From NCBI GenBank assembly GCA_905331475.1, contig CAJNYU010000435.1:422-64421 (forward strand): DNA of 64,000 nucleotides. Reading direction: 5' to 3'. The notes beneath the pieces are model-generated. The model did not search any database. It was not told the origin of the DNA and saw nothing but the letters and a program-made list of their open reading frames with translations. This DNA comes from Rotaria socialis (Eukaryota > Rotifera > Eurotatoria > Philodinida > Philodinidae). How positions within the stretch are numbered: the stretch's first letter is position 1; the number at the start of each line of letters is the position of its first letter. The position numbers were made by a program, and so were the translations under genes. Below are positions 1-12,840 of this stretch, piece after piece.

Positions 1-1213
1 TCTTCATATATCTCTCTTTCCTTCCTTCCTTCCCTTCCCTTTCTTATATATCTATATATGAGAGCTAACATCAACTCATATAATAATCATTGTTTGTTTT
101 ATGAAACAAGATTTTAACTTATTAATTATCATACGTTTTCATTACCATTAAGGGAGCGTTACTTATCTCTGTATAAAATAGCACATAGGGAATAAGAATT
201 ACCATCATTATATATGAATTGATGACTTATGGATACCTACATAGTATACCAATAACAATAGCAATAGCAATAGCAATAGCAAAACCAAACCAATACCAAT
301 ACTAGCAATACCGTATTGACATTGTGATGTCCGCGTTAAGGAGATATGAGTAACACCATAACATGGGACGTCAATGTGTATAGGTACCGTCAAAATATAG
401 GACTTGAAGAACTAGGACTATCATCAGAATATATGATTTGAAGAGCTAGAACTATCATCAGAATATAAAACTTGAGGACCTGTGTATGTGATTGAGTAAA
501 CCCGAGTTCAGTGCATATCTAAATCCGATTAGATCCTTATCAAAGTGTCAAAAAGGTCTCAGATAGTCCTTGATGGTAGACTTGAAGATATCCTGAATAG
601 CCTCCATAATGGGCCAAAAGAGTTCAAGACGTTACTTTACAGGAGAGCTAAAATGTCCTTAACTTTAATATTTAATATTTAAAACATTAGTTTAAACTTT
701 CATACTCTATTAAAGTGTTTTCAAAATTGAAATGCCGCTCCTAGCTATGATCTTATATTCTGTATCCTCTGTATCGTCGCTGGATCCTCTGGATCGCGAC
801 CGTATCCCGGATAGACGGAATCCACTTTTCCCCCTTGATTTTTCTTTACTGATTTCTTTAAATAATGAAATATTGAACAAATATGTTGAACTAAGATACC
901 AATGAAATCATCTATTTTAGTCCTTCTATATGTTGTTCTTTTGGTTAACACTGCGACAATATATCAACGAAAAACGAATGAATAATGTACAAACAACTGA
1001 TAGTTAGTATTGATTTTTTTAAATTTCATTGAATATCGAAGGAAAAAATGATAAATTTTTTGCTTCTTTTATAGTTATAGAATTAAGTAAGATGAATAAA
1101 TGATTTTCTAAGAGAAATAAATCCACGCCGGTGTGTTGAGATATTCTTCTAGAAATTGATTTTGCTAATTAAGAAAATTTGATTAATTAATTTGTTGGTT
1201 TTTAATATTGTAG
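1..1213. other. Non-coding stretch with simple repeats
   Basis: No exon was recognised here, although the Piezo gene must continue upstream, so this is probably part of a long Piezo intron or its flank. It holds a TTCC/CTTT-rich run at 20-45, a CAATAG/CAATAC-type hexamer repeat at about 245-310, and a 34-bp unit repeated imperfectly at about 395-475, with the shared core TCATCAGAAT at 421 and 455. A 68-codon open frame on the minus strand at 745-951 has no recognisable family and is probably chance. Confidence 0.5.
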
Positions 1214-4200
1214 CGCGTCGAAACAGTACATCACATGATTCCTACCCTCGTCGATTAGGTAAATGTTATTTTTTTGTTAATTAAACAACTAAATTTACTT
1301 TTCATTTCTAAGGACGATGGTTAACTAACTTATTAACAAAGTATTGGATATTCGTATCGTGTGGCATGCTCTTACTTGTTAGCATTCAAACTACAGTTGT
1401 TCTTTATCGTATTATTTATATGGCATTTTATTTATTTTTTATTCTTTCATTTCAAGTACGATCGAAACGAGTACGGAGATATCACAGATTATCAATTCTT
1501 TTCTTCTTCATAGATTTCATTTGGATTTTGGCGAAAAACAGCGGCAACGTTTCATTTGGTAATCATCATTTATTCAATGTTAGTTCTAATCGGAATATAT
1601 ATTTATCAAGTATAACAAACTGTAATTATTTTACGAAAATATTATTATTTTTTTCAAATATTTTAGTTTGAAAATGTTAACGTATTTTTATCGGAAAGAC
1701 TTAGCAAAGAATTGTAAACGTTCTTTTTCTTTATTTAAAAAAATGAATATGGATATTGTTGGTTTGTTTAGACTTGCATCAATTGGACTTGAAGTTGTTC
1801 CATCAGATGTGTTAGCTGTTAAATTACTTACACCAAGTACATTCTTAGTTGTTAACATAATGCAACTATATTATTTTCATTCGGGTTGGATGAAATTAAT
1901 TACTATGCCAAGGTAGATTTTTATCTTAATTCGCTACGTATACAGAAAATTGTACAATCAAAGCGAAATTTTCACCGAGCGACGTTTAAAATTTCTTCGT
2001 AGTTTTCTCTTAACTGGAATACCCATTTAGATTTTTTTGTGCCATTTATATAACCTCAAAAGTAATTCGAATCGAATCTAAATGTTTGAGGAGATAATTA
2101 TTTTGATTGATCCATTGTCTTCGAGTACTTCATGTTAATATAAATCTCTGATACAGTTTCATGCAAATAGTAACGATTTAGGTTTTATTGAAAATCACAT
2201 TGACAAGAATACGAAAATTTTATTTTTTATTAACAATGACTTCATTTTAAACATGTATTTTTTAGTCAAAGAGATTTTCCAGGCCAAGCCAATGGCACAT
2301 TGACAGAGATTCATGCATATGCGAGAGGTAAACTATTTACTTCGATTTTCACTATAAATTTTCCGCGTATTATATAGAAAATACTGACAATGTCAATAAA
2401 GCACATACTGATCAAATCTTAAAAAGCGAAACTAAAACTTGGCAAGAAAAATTATATAAAATCTATTTTCGTACCAATCGTTTCTATAAACAATTGACTT
2501 ACTACGGTTGGCGTATTGCTGAACTACATACGTTTAAATTAATTCTCTTCATAATTGCTCTTACTTGTGCATTTAAAGTAAACGAAAAATTCTTACTTCT
2601 AAAGACAAACGATAATTTATATATCTCTTAATAGGTATGTGCATTTAATGTAATATTAATTATCTTGGCAACAGTCGGTTTAACAACATCTCAATTTCGA
2701 AAAATAATTAATCTATTAACATTAACTGCTACTGGTATTTATATTCTTGCATCCATGTGTTATCAATTAGAAATTGCTAAACAACATATAGTTGAAAAGA
2801 ATTTTTTTGTTAGAAATTGCTCTCAAGTATAGAGACAAAAGATTTTGAATTTTTAGTTTAATTCAATAGAATTTGATTTAGATTAGTTCAAATATGAGCA
2901 TAATTCCGAATGATACAGCTAAATGGTTTGGTTTAGAATTAACGTCAAATATTGATCGATTCATTGGCGTAAGAAAATCATTCAAGGAAATATACAGAAG
3001 AAATATTTCATTTTTGTTTTTGAATCTTTTAGTTTTATATTTTACTAACAATTTGTTTAACATTTGATGCCATTGTAAGATATAGGCAAAAACATCGCCG
3101 TTTATTACTGTCCGTACAATTCAATGTTCAACTCGTTGGAAATCGTTTTCCAGTTCTATTCGAACCATTTGCTATTAAAAATGCAGACGATGGTACACAT
3201 GAATTCGATATGGTTAATTATCAACAAGCTGATCAAGGAATTAATAATTTTTTTAAATATTTAGCAAATTTTATTTTTTATCGATTTGGTTTGGAGGTAA
3301 ACGACAAACAGACTTATTTATATTCGAAAAAATAAGATTTTATTGTTCCATTAGATATGTTATACAGTAATAGTTATTGTTGTTGGCTCTCGCCTGGATA
3401 TGATGGCTGTACTCTATGCTATTTGGCTTGGAATATTTTTAATTGCGAGTAGACGTTTTATTCAAAGAATATGGCCAGCTTATGTATTCTTCTTGGTTAT
3501 CGCTTTTCCTCTTCAATATATAAGTGTAGTTGGAGCACCGCCACTCCTTTGCTTTGGTAAGTGCTTACAATTATTTTCAGGGCAGTTCCAAAGATTTCTT
3601 TCGTGCGCTTCTATAATTTCTGTTGAATGGAAATAATTGACAGATATAGATTCTAGTGGATTCCAAGTTATCTTGGTTTAGAATAGTAGTGGCGCTCAAA
3701 ACCAAAACTTTGAAGACTACTTTTCAAATAGAAAGACAAACTCAATGCAAGTCTATATGAGAATTATTATATTATCAATCTATAAAGATTCCACTCATTC
3801 AAACACTGTGTTCATCAAAAACCGTTCAGATTTTGTTTACTTAGCGTAGCAGTAGATTTCATTGAGCAAAATTTGTCTGATTATTTTTCATTTTATTTTC
3901 CACATCTCTACCTTATAATCTGCTTTTCTTGTATTCAATTCTACTTCCAGGAGAGATCCCTAAATGAAAATAAGTGTAATCAATGAGTCTTCTCGAAAGA
4001 ATATTCTGTACAAAAAATCAAGAACATTTACAATTGTTTTCTAGACTATCCATGGATAAATATTAAATTTGATGGATGGATTCAACTGAGACGTTGGCTT
4101 TTCCTACCAGATTACGTTAATCCTCCATCAGCGACACAATTGATTGGTAATATCGAACACCTTTCATTGTTAAAACTATCATATTTTGATTTTTCAATTC

Positions 4201-7200
4201 AGGCGATTTCTTTCAATTGTTATTTGCTTGTCAACAATGGCGTGTGTTTAAATATGAAACTAATGCAAAAGATCGTATTTATACTAGAGCAGGCGGATCC
4301 AATCGTGAAATAATTTATGATAAAGAAAATTTTAAAGAAAATCCAACTTGGGATTTTGTTATGAATAGACGCAATTGGTTTGACCACATGAAATATGTGA
4401 TATTCATGTACAGTGCATGGACTGTATTATCAATTGTGTATCTAGCTGGAACAACAAGAACTAGTTTATTGGGTCTTGGTTATCTTGTCGCATGCTTTTA
4501 TTTCTTTTGGTATGGACAAGATTTTTTAACCAAACATGTCACAATTATGCTTCGATTGTATGTAAATTCTATTATTGTGCTTTACAATTTTTATGTTTTC
4601 AATATTGTATTTAGATGGGGCTTTTTGATTTATTACTGTTTTTCGGTTATATTTATTAAAACATGTTTACAGGTAAGGACAATCGGTATAGTTTGTGTGT
4701 TTCTTGAATTCTCTATTGAGAAAAAAAACAATAACCTTTTTCAGACGTTCCCTTGCATTGATATTTTATCAACTCGATACATTATACAGCAAACCTTTTC
4801 AGTCGCTTGTAAAAGATTAGACATGCAAAGTAGTTCCCTTTCTCTAGTTGTTTGATTTTTATCTATTTTATTTATGAATATCTTCTTCAATAGAGCATGA
4901 TTCTTGATTTAAATTGATTCTTCTCTAGGTGGCCGTTTGCATCTTTCTTTATCCATTGTTACCTTGTGATGGAGTAAAACGTACTTCTTCATTTTGTACA
5001 TTTGTCGATTTGCTTGTACCATGCTTGAAAACGGACTGGATTCCTCCAAAAAATTGTCCTGCAACATTTAAGGGTATATTCTTGTCTTTATCTATTTTGT
5101 TCTTTAAAGTAAATTAAATTTATTTCTTCGTGTTGTTGGGTTCTTTTTTAGCAAGTCAAGACCAATGCGATAGAAATGCAACTAGTGCCAATCTTTTCAT
5201 GTAAATTTCCAAATCGAATCTTTTTAGTTTTGAGCAAATAAATATTTTTCATTGATGCATAGGGATGGCTTTTGTATGATCTGCTTATTATTACAAAAAC
5301 GAATATTTGGCAGTTATCATTGGAAACATATTGTTGGTGAACTTCGTTTACAAGCTAAATTAGCTAGTCAAGGCGCTGTTTTATTTAATAACATCTCACA
5401 TAAACGTATGCGTGAAGAGGGAGAACGTGAAGAACAAACAGTAAACAAAATAACTCGAAGTTTGGAACGTATTAAAGAACAATTAAGATTAAATCAATTG
5501 GAAAGTCAAACTGCTGCAGCACCTGCTGATGTATCAGAACATTTTCAAGGTTTGTTGAAAACAAAAAGAACATTTTTGTAAAATTTTTTTTGTCGATTTT
5601 GTTTTTAGCTATTCGATCTGGTGATTATTATATGTTTGATTATGAATCAGATGAAGAAGAAGATGAAGGAAAACAAGATGAAGCAGCTGTTGCTCAGGAA
5701 CAAGTAAATAAAGAAGAAAAATAAATAATTATGTTTTATTGCTTTCTTTTTAGATCATACGAGTTATAGCAGCACGAGATAAATATGCAGCTACTGCTGC
5801 TCTACAAAGTAAGTCATATTGTGAAAAGATACTTTTATGTCTGCTATTTCATAAAATAAAGAATGCGGAAACATCGGATTTGCATCCGATTGTTATGTGT
5901 ACTGCAAAAACTGAGTCGATTTATATATGTTGTGAATAATACTGAGAAAAAAAATTTTTTTTTTGAAAAAATCCCTGTACTCCTCCTCAGGGATGGTCTG
6001 GTCAATAATGACAATTTTTTCGATAACTCAGCCGTTTCTTGACGGATCCATCGCATCTTCGAATTCGACTGAGATATTGATGTGATCATTCTGTGTACAA
6101 AATTTCATGACAATCGGACCAGCCTTTCAGGAGCTATCGTGTAAACGGTCGGACACTGACCGATTCTATAGTATACTCACTTTTGTTTTTTGAGTACACA
6201 AAAAGATAATCTATTCATATGACTTCTAGAGCCTCCGAATACACCTCTTCCTGAATCACCAAGTCAAGAATTTCTTCCAATAGAAGATTTTGAACCAACA
6301 ACACTTCCAGCAACAACCACAACTACAATCATGGAACCAACAACAATGCCCGAACTTACAGCACCTATTGAACCGAAAGGTAGTGCATTCAGATATTTTG
6401 ATTATTTCATGTATGTTTGTTTTATAGAACACTCAGAAAAAAGCGAAAAATCTGTTTTTTTTAAAATACGCCTAATTGGTCAAATTGCTCTTGATTATTT
6501 TACTAATTTTTTCAATCGAAATTCACGCGACTATCGAGATGTTTCAAAAAAATTAGGTCAAATGAAAGCACAAGACAAAATTGCTCAACAGGATCAGCTT
6601 CGTCGTTCCCAAGCTGGTAATGCAGCAGTAAGTGTCATTCGTTTTTAATTTTACGAAAAATAATTCTTTTTTATACTTTACTTCAAGACAACCGTTGTTG
6701 ATCTTGATGAAGATAATTGTGTTCCTGTAGAAAATGAGTAATTATTTTCGGATCGAAAATTTTTTCTGTTCTAATTGAAAGTTATTTTTTATTTAGTCGT
6801 TTTGATAATCGAATAGTTTCTCAAACATCTCAACTCAAGCAAAGTTCACGTCTTTATCGTTTTGTTGATTCATTATTTTATTATATAATGTCTCGTTCGG
6901 AACTTGTTTGTTATACAGCTATGGTAATCAATCATTTAACATCAGGTTCACTTCTTTCAATTCCACTACCATTATCAATATTTCTTTGGGCTATGCTATC
7001 GTCAAGGCCATCAAGAAACTATTGGATTACAATAATAACTTATACAGAAGCCATGATTGTAATTAAATATATCTTTCAATTTCGATTTTATCCTTGGAAT
7101 GCTACAGAGATAACAGAAATGAATCCATTATCACCTGTTAATATTATTGGAATTAATCGAAAAGAGAATGCTGCTTCTGCTGCAGATCTATTTTTACTTT

Positions 7201-10200
7201 TATCATTATTTATTCATCGATCAATTCTCAAAGTAGCTATATTTGTTTATTGTTTAGTTCACACGATAGTTAATAAATTTCATTTCTATTTTAGCAACTT
7301 GGACTTTGGAAAGCAGAGCCAAGTACACTCGATGGTAAGCAGGTTTCGTTCGATGAACGAAAAATACTATTTTTGATATTGCCTTTAAATAGTATCAGCT
7401 TTAATGAAAATAGCGTCATCGTAAGGGTTTCAACAAACGTTGACTTATGATTTTCGAAGTCTACGATTACCTAGGTAGTTTCTCAAAATTTTTGAATCCA
7501 ACATCACCCGTCAATGAGAGTTTAGTTCTTTCGGTTTACCCACACTTTATTACATTCAGCCATTTGAATTATGATTGCCTTAATCGAATCGTGATTGTGA
7601 AAAAATAAACAATTATCTGATCTGTAGTAAAAAAACAGTGTGTATAATTATAGCATGACTCTCATGTTGTCCGGGCTATTACGTTGACAAAATCTTGCAT
7701 CTGGAACTTGTAAGAATGCCATATAACTATGGCAATCAACTTTGAACTTACGAGGAAACATTCCCAAGTGGTGCGCATCGTTTGGTCTCACATTTGGCTC
7801 ATATGAAGGATCCAATGAGACTAGAAAAAGCCTAAAAGATTTCGTGCCCTTAGGCCGTTCCTTCGAAGTTATGACCGTTTTACTGAATTTTCGACCTTGG
7901 TCAAGGGACTTATATAGAAAAATTGAATAAAGGAATTCTGAGCTGAAAATTTTGCCTAATAATACGTCTCATTGGTATTAGAAAATTGTAAAACTTTCAG
8001 GTAAAACTGATGTTTTAAAGATATTACAGATTGAAGAAAACGGTCATGGTCCAAAAATTATCGTAAAATTGACTTTTCTTCAATCTGTAATATTTTTAAA
8101 AGAAAGCATCAGTTTTACCTGAAAGTTTTACAATTTTCTAACACCAACGAGACCTATTATTAGGCAAAATTTTCAGCTCAGAATTCCTTTATTCAATTTT
8201 TCTATATAAGTTCCTTGACCAAGGTCGAAAATTCAGTAAAACGGTCATAACTTCGAAGGAACGGCCTAAGGGCACGAAATCTTTTAGGCTTTTCCTAGTC
8301 TCATTGGATCCTTCATATGAGCCAAATATGAGACCAAACGATGAGCACCACTTGGGAATGCTCCCTCGTTAGAATGAGCATTATATTTCACTAGCGAGAG
8401 CCCATTCATACTGCACGGATCCTTTTTTTCCTGTGAAGTTTCACTTCTGTCCTTTAGCCTTGATTGGGAAATAGACAAAAACCCAGTTCGCATTATATAT
8501 ATATACAGATCGTACAGCCTGATACACCTGTAAACTCATACTCTTGTTGTAGTACTTCTTATAGCCTTATTCCGTTATTTCCTTATCCCTTATATCCTTT
8601 CCAGCCTTATCCATTTATACCATATACCCTTATCCCCTTATACTCTTTTAGCTTTATTCCTTATGCCCATGTAGCCTTAGCCTCTTATCCCCTTTACTCT
8701 TATATCCTTATATCCTTATCCCCTACTCCCTTATTGCCTTATAGCCCTAGAGGGCCCAGGGATGCCTCCATATAATAGCCCTTGATGACCCATGAGTGCC
8801 CACATATATAACAGCCCTTACAACCTTCGCGTTATAGCCTTATCTGACCTTTGACCGTTGACCTTTAACCCGGCACAGACAGACACTAAACATTATATAT
8901 ATAGATTCCTAATGTAAAATTTAGTTTAACGTAAAAGTCAACTGTAGCCTACCTAATACTTTAACAATTCTCATAAGAGTAAGATAATGCATAATCTCTA
9001 ATATAGCACCGCTCAATATGTTTGCACGTCACTGTGCATAGTAATCTTTCAATCAAACAAATTCATAATAACTCTCGATTAGGTTCCGCGGATCAAGATG
9101 CTGCTGTATCTACCGAACAAGAAATTTCTTCGTCACAAACATCGAAAAAGAAAACGTAAATAAATTTAAATAACTCCTTTAAATTTTCAAAAGTTGAACT
9201 AATTTACTTTTTTTTTCTAACAGAAATTTTTATTGTTTCGGACCATTTATTAACTTCTGTCGACGTCTTCACCAAGCATTATTTGTTCACGATGTTTATG
9301 CCTCATTATTTTTCTGTGATTTCATCAATATGATTATTGTCATATGTTTCTATAGTCAATTTGGTGTAAGTAATTTAAAATGATCTTATTTGAAATTTTT
9401 CTGTTTTTTCATATTCATTCGCTTTCAGTTAACAAGAGTTTCAAGGGTAATAAATTTGATTCGGAACCTAAGAAATATTATGAATATCCCTTCACTCGGA
9501 TGGGTGATGCACTTCTCCGTGATCCCTACCCTCCTTCTTTTTTATCTGCTTAAATATATTGAAAATAAATTTATTTAAATATTTAGGAAAGAGCTAGTGG
9601 AAATAATGTTGTACAAACAATAAAAGAAAATAAAGTAATTTGAATTATGATTAATAAATAGTAGTATCTATTTTCACACTTTCAAGGTCCCGGTGGCTTT
9701 TCTTGTGATGCTTTTGATTCAATTTTTATTAATTGTGATCGATCGAGCTCTTTATTTACGTCGAAATGTTCGTGGAAAATTATTTTTTCATTTATTCCAA
9801 GTTATCGGTGTACATATATGGTTATTTTTCGTTTTACCGGGCATAACGCATACGTACGAGAACATTGATTGATTGGTTTTTTTCTAAAGAACATTTTCCG
9901 TTTGGTTTTTATAGGAAATTCCGTGATAATGTTGCTGCTCAATTTTGGTATTTGTTTAAATGCATTTATTTTGGTTATTCATCAACACAAGTACGATTGG
10001 GCTATCCGAAACGTATTGCTGGAAATTTTCTCATGAAAAAATTTAATTATGTCAATCAAATATTATATCGAATGTAAGAATTGCCTATTGAAATTGAATT
10101 TTCGATTGTATTTATCACATTTTTTTAGTTATTTATTAATTCCATTTTTACTGGAGTTACGAACGATTATGGATTGGATTTTTACGGATACAGCACTTGG

Positions 10201-12840
10201 ACTATCAAGTTGGTTACAATTAGAAGATGTTTATTCAAATATGTATTTATTGAAATGTTCACGATGGGCTGAAAAAGTAAAAATAAGTTCCGATTAATGC
10301 TAGATGTATATACATAGTTATATGATTTTTCTTTTGATTTAGAAATATCCAACTGAACGTGGTGTAACTCGACCGAAATTAACAAAATATGGTGTTGGTG
10401 GTTCGCTGTTGGTTCTATTAATACTATTGATTTGGTTTCCATTATTATTCTTTTCATTTTCTTCATCATTCTATCAACCAAATCCGCCTACTGAAGTGAA
10501 CGTTGAAATTAAAGTCGGACCCTATCTGGTAAGTTTATATCGAAGTTTTATTCGCCCATGTTTTTATTTCATTGCAATTCTTTTGTTTATAGCCAATTTA
10601 TCATATGACAGCACAAGATATTGATTTAGTATCATTTTCATCGACTGATTTGAAGATATTACGTGATAAAATTGATACATTAAATGCAGACCCAACTATT
10701 AAAGTAGGTTTACGTACCAATAGAAAAATCAACTTGTTCAATTCGATCAAGCTCTTGATGATTAAAAATTCATATTAGTAATGAAAAAAATAAGATTGGT
10801 AGCAATCAAAAGAGAAGCTATCATATCATATCTAGCGTTCGTCCTACATTGATCGTTCGAGCTTAAACTTCATTATAAGATAGATAGGATATTTATAGAA
10901 ATAATAAATACAGATTATATATGATCATGAAGACTTTGTGTTGTGAATTACAAACAGATTGTTTTCGCTCATTCTTTCACCTATGCTTCTAGAAAGTCAG
11001 TAACACTTTTTCGATTGAATTTTCTCCTCCTACAAATAACTTTCTCAACGCTAAAAGTTTCTCCTAGGATTACAATTGGCTTCTATAGGAGAGCTGAGCT
11101 CATCGGAGAGACAATCATGAAAACGATCTGAAGTCTTGATGTAATTTTGTATTTGTTCACAGGATAGTGCGTATGGATTTTTACGGGATTTTAATTATGA
11201 TGATATTCGATGTGTCAATTTATTTGCTACAAGTGTCGATATTTGGGATATCAGTCAACCCGTACGTGATACTGTGGTGAATAATTTACGTTCAAATCTA
11301 ACAGTACCCGTTCGATTCTCATATACAATACGACGTAACCAATTGGATCAGGACAATTCAGCAGATGTTGCAGCAATCGTCACAGGAGAAAATACAATTA
11401 GTATAACGGCCAATGATAAACATATTCGAAATGCACTAATTCAAATACTCAATGGGACAGTTGATGCACAAATAGCAATGTATATTTTTCATAAAAGGAG
11501 TCAATTGAAAATTTCTGATTATTTTTTAATTTTAGAAATTTTACAATTTTAAATTTAATACCAAGATTTTTACATGTTAAACCAAAAGCAAATCCAGAAG
11601 AAATTATTGCTTTCAAAAATAGTAATTCATACTTATTACTTTCACCGACTTATTGAAATTATCTAATTTTGTTTTAGTTTTTCCGCGTGATTACTATGGT
11701 AATATTACGATGGGTTTAAATCGCACAAAAACCATTCCAAATAGTACGGATGTTTGGTGGGAAATGTCTGAACATGGAAATAAATATAGTTATACACCAT
11801 CATGTAAGAAAAAACTTATTCTATACGCTAAAAAATAGTTTGTTTTCTTTTTCAGGTGCCTACTCGACCAATCATAACTATTTGAGTATGCTCCTATTCA
11901 ATGACAAAGTTTCACCGGCTAATATTTCGTTTCTTACTCGCTATGGGTTCGTATTATAATTTTCTTTTAATAGGTCATAGTTACAGCACACAACACACAG
12001 AATGATTCTTCAAATACAATGCGTCTTTCACATTTATACTCTTGTCTGTACCAGTAAAAAGCTGTTAGCGCAATCTCTGTGGGATTAAAATGTGAAACAC
12101 GATAAAGCTCTTTTTCTGGAATCCGTCTACCACGGTCTGTGGAGCTTCTCTGTCGTGGTCTGTAGAGGCCATCACGGACCGTTACGGAGAGATTAGAAAC
12201 CATCACAGACCGTGACCGATAAATTAATCAATTAATTAACCAGCTAACTAATTAATTAATTTCTCTGTCCCAGTCTGTGGGGAGGGGGATGGGCCCAAAT
12301 TTCTACCCTATATACTTCAACACTCCTTTCAGATCGTGTTTCACAACAAAATAATTGTGCTACAGGAATACATGTTAACTGTTCAAATAAATAGATTATG
12401 GTGACAGTAATACATGAAAATCGGAATTTCGAGAAATGACATTCGTTACTTTTGAATAGTAGACTAATGAATTTTCAAAATGCGTGAGTCATTTCTTATC
12501 CGTTCGATTTCGAATGATATTGTGATATCTTAGGAATAGAATTAGAAATTCACTGTTTTTTCATCTTATTTATTTTGTAATGTAATCTAGGATAATCGGT
12601 TTATATACAACGTTTGTGGTTGTCGTTGCACGATTATTGCGTACAGTGTTGCAAACAAGTAGAACGATAATGTTCTATGAATTACCAAGTGTTGAACGTT
12701 TATGGCATCTTTTACGTAATATTTATTTAGTTAGAGAAAATGGAATGTTACGTATTGAAGAAGAGCTTTTTGCAAAACTTATATTTTTATATCGGTCACC
12801 GAAAACATTAATACTTTTTACGAAACCAAAGTCAAAATAA
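1214..12840 (+). CDS. Piezo: Piezo mechanosensitive cation channel, C-terminal ~1,830 codons, ~38 exons (5' incomplete)
   Basis: Piezo forms trimeric plasma-membrane cation channels opened by membrane tension. Exons read by GT..AG and frame: 1214-1258, 1313-1455, 1514-1609, 1667-1713, 1772-1912, 2266-2327, 2378-2577, 2635-2826, 2882-2968, 3033-3296, 3355-3556, 4045-4146, 4203-4557, 4615-4672, 4745-~4828, ~4929-5073, 5152-5200, 5263-5549, 5609-5703, 5754-5808, 6230-6379, 6428-6627, 6688-6737, 6797-7232, 7295-7334, 9083-9155, 9224-9365, 9587-9634, 9687-9853, 9915-10073, 10129-10276, 10343-10528, 10593-10703, 11163-11479, 11536-11621, 11678-11803, 11856-11946, 12591-12840. Recognisable vertebrate-like motifs include RSGDYYMFDYESDEEE, SELVCYTA..NHLTSG, LWAMLS..PSRNYW, GYPKRIAGNFL, VMDW-type TIMDWIFTDT, NDKVSPANISFL and the C-terminal AKLIFLYRSP. 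The first visible exon aligns by eye with roughly residue 500 of human PIEZO2, so the N-terminal blade repeats lie upstream. The blade, beam, anchor, cap and pore-end parts are all present without a stop. The junction 4828/4929 is unresolved, and an 18-nt microexon near 9428 is possible. Confidence 0.95.
3557..4044 (+). other. Long Piezo intron, no element recognised
   Basis: This 488-bp intron is far longer than the typical ~50-80 bp introns of the gene. It starts GTAAGT and ends TTTTCTAG. No open frame or inverted repeat was recognised inside. The intron at 10704-11162 is similar: 459 bp, nothing recognised. Confidence 0.6.
5862..6205 (-). repeat. Dispersed repeat family A, copy 1 (inside a Piezo intron)
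   Basis: Read on the minus strand, this copy carries the same succession of blocks as copies 2 and 3: a TGTGTACTC..AAAAAA terminus, CGGTCAGTG, TGAAATTTTGTACACAGAATG, TCGAATTCGAAGATG, CGAAAAAATTGTCAT, CCATCCCTGAGGAGGAGTAC, ATAAATCGACTCAG and GCAGTACACATAACAATCGG. It enlarges the Piezo intron 5809-6229 to 421 bp. No protein is encoded, so it looks like a non-autonomous element. The transposon class is unknown because no clear target duplication was found. It lacks the 180-bp segment present only in copy 2. Confidence 0.75.
7751..8368. mobile_element. 618-bp foldback (palindromic) MITE with 3-bp TTA target duplication
   Basis: Two arms, about 7751-8040 and 8068-8368, are inverted copies of each other at about 90 percent identity by eye, around a spacer of roughly 30 bp. 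Outer termini read CGAGGAAACATTCCCAAG and, in reverse complement, CGAGGGAGCATTCCCAAG. TTA precedes the left end (7748-7750) and follows the right end (8369-8371). A 3-bp TWA duplication is the habit of PIF/Harbinger transposons, so this may be a Harbinger-type MITE (inference). It encodes no transposase. It sits inside the 1,748-bp Piezo intron 7335-9082 and so leaves the coding sequence intact. Confidence 0.8.
8550..8755. repeat. Degenerate CTTATNCC minisatellite in a Piezo intron
   Basis: About 200 bp consist of imperfect 7 to 12 bp units around CCTTATCCC / CCTTATACC / CCTTATATC. The run is strongly pyrimidine-skewed on the plus strand, with almost no G until 8750. It lies in the same Piezo intron as the palindromic MITE and is followed by TATATATATAGA runs. 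This is simple sequence with no coding meaning. Confidence 0.7.
11947..12590 (+). other. Long last Piezo intron with CACGGTCTGTGG-type inverted motifs
   Basis: The 644-bp intron before the last Piezo exon contains several versions of one short motif in both orientations between 12128 and 12290: CCACGGTCTGTGG, CGTGGTCTGTAG, ATCACGGACCG, ATCACAGACCGTG and CCAGTCTGTGG, followed by a TTAATTAA-rich run. It also has imperfectly paired ends (AATGTGAAACACGAT near 12088 against ATCGTGTTTCACAAC near 12334). This resembles the remnant of a small foldback element, but the borders are not clear. Confidence 0.5.

Noticed and set aside
7742-8493. Open frames on both strands in the Piezo intron
   Set aside because: They are mirror images produced by the palindromic MITE arms.
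8550-8755. CRISPR-like repeat spacing
   Set aside because: Units are short, drifting and contiguous, without constant repeats or unique spacers; it is a eukaryotic simple-sequence array.
9428-9445. 18-nt microexon in Piezo (LTRVSR) between TTTCAG and GTAATA
   Set aside because: It keeps frame but has no counterpart in known Piezo proteins; the direct junction 9365/9587 reads equally well. Left as a possibility in the Piezo entry.
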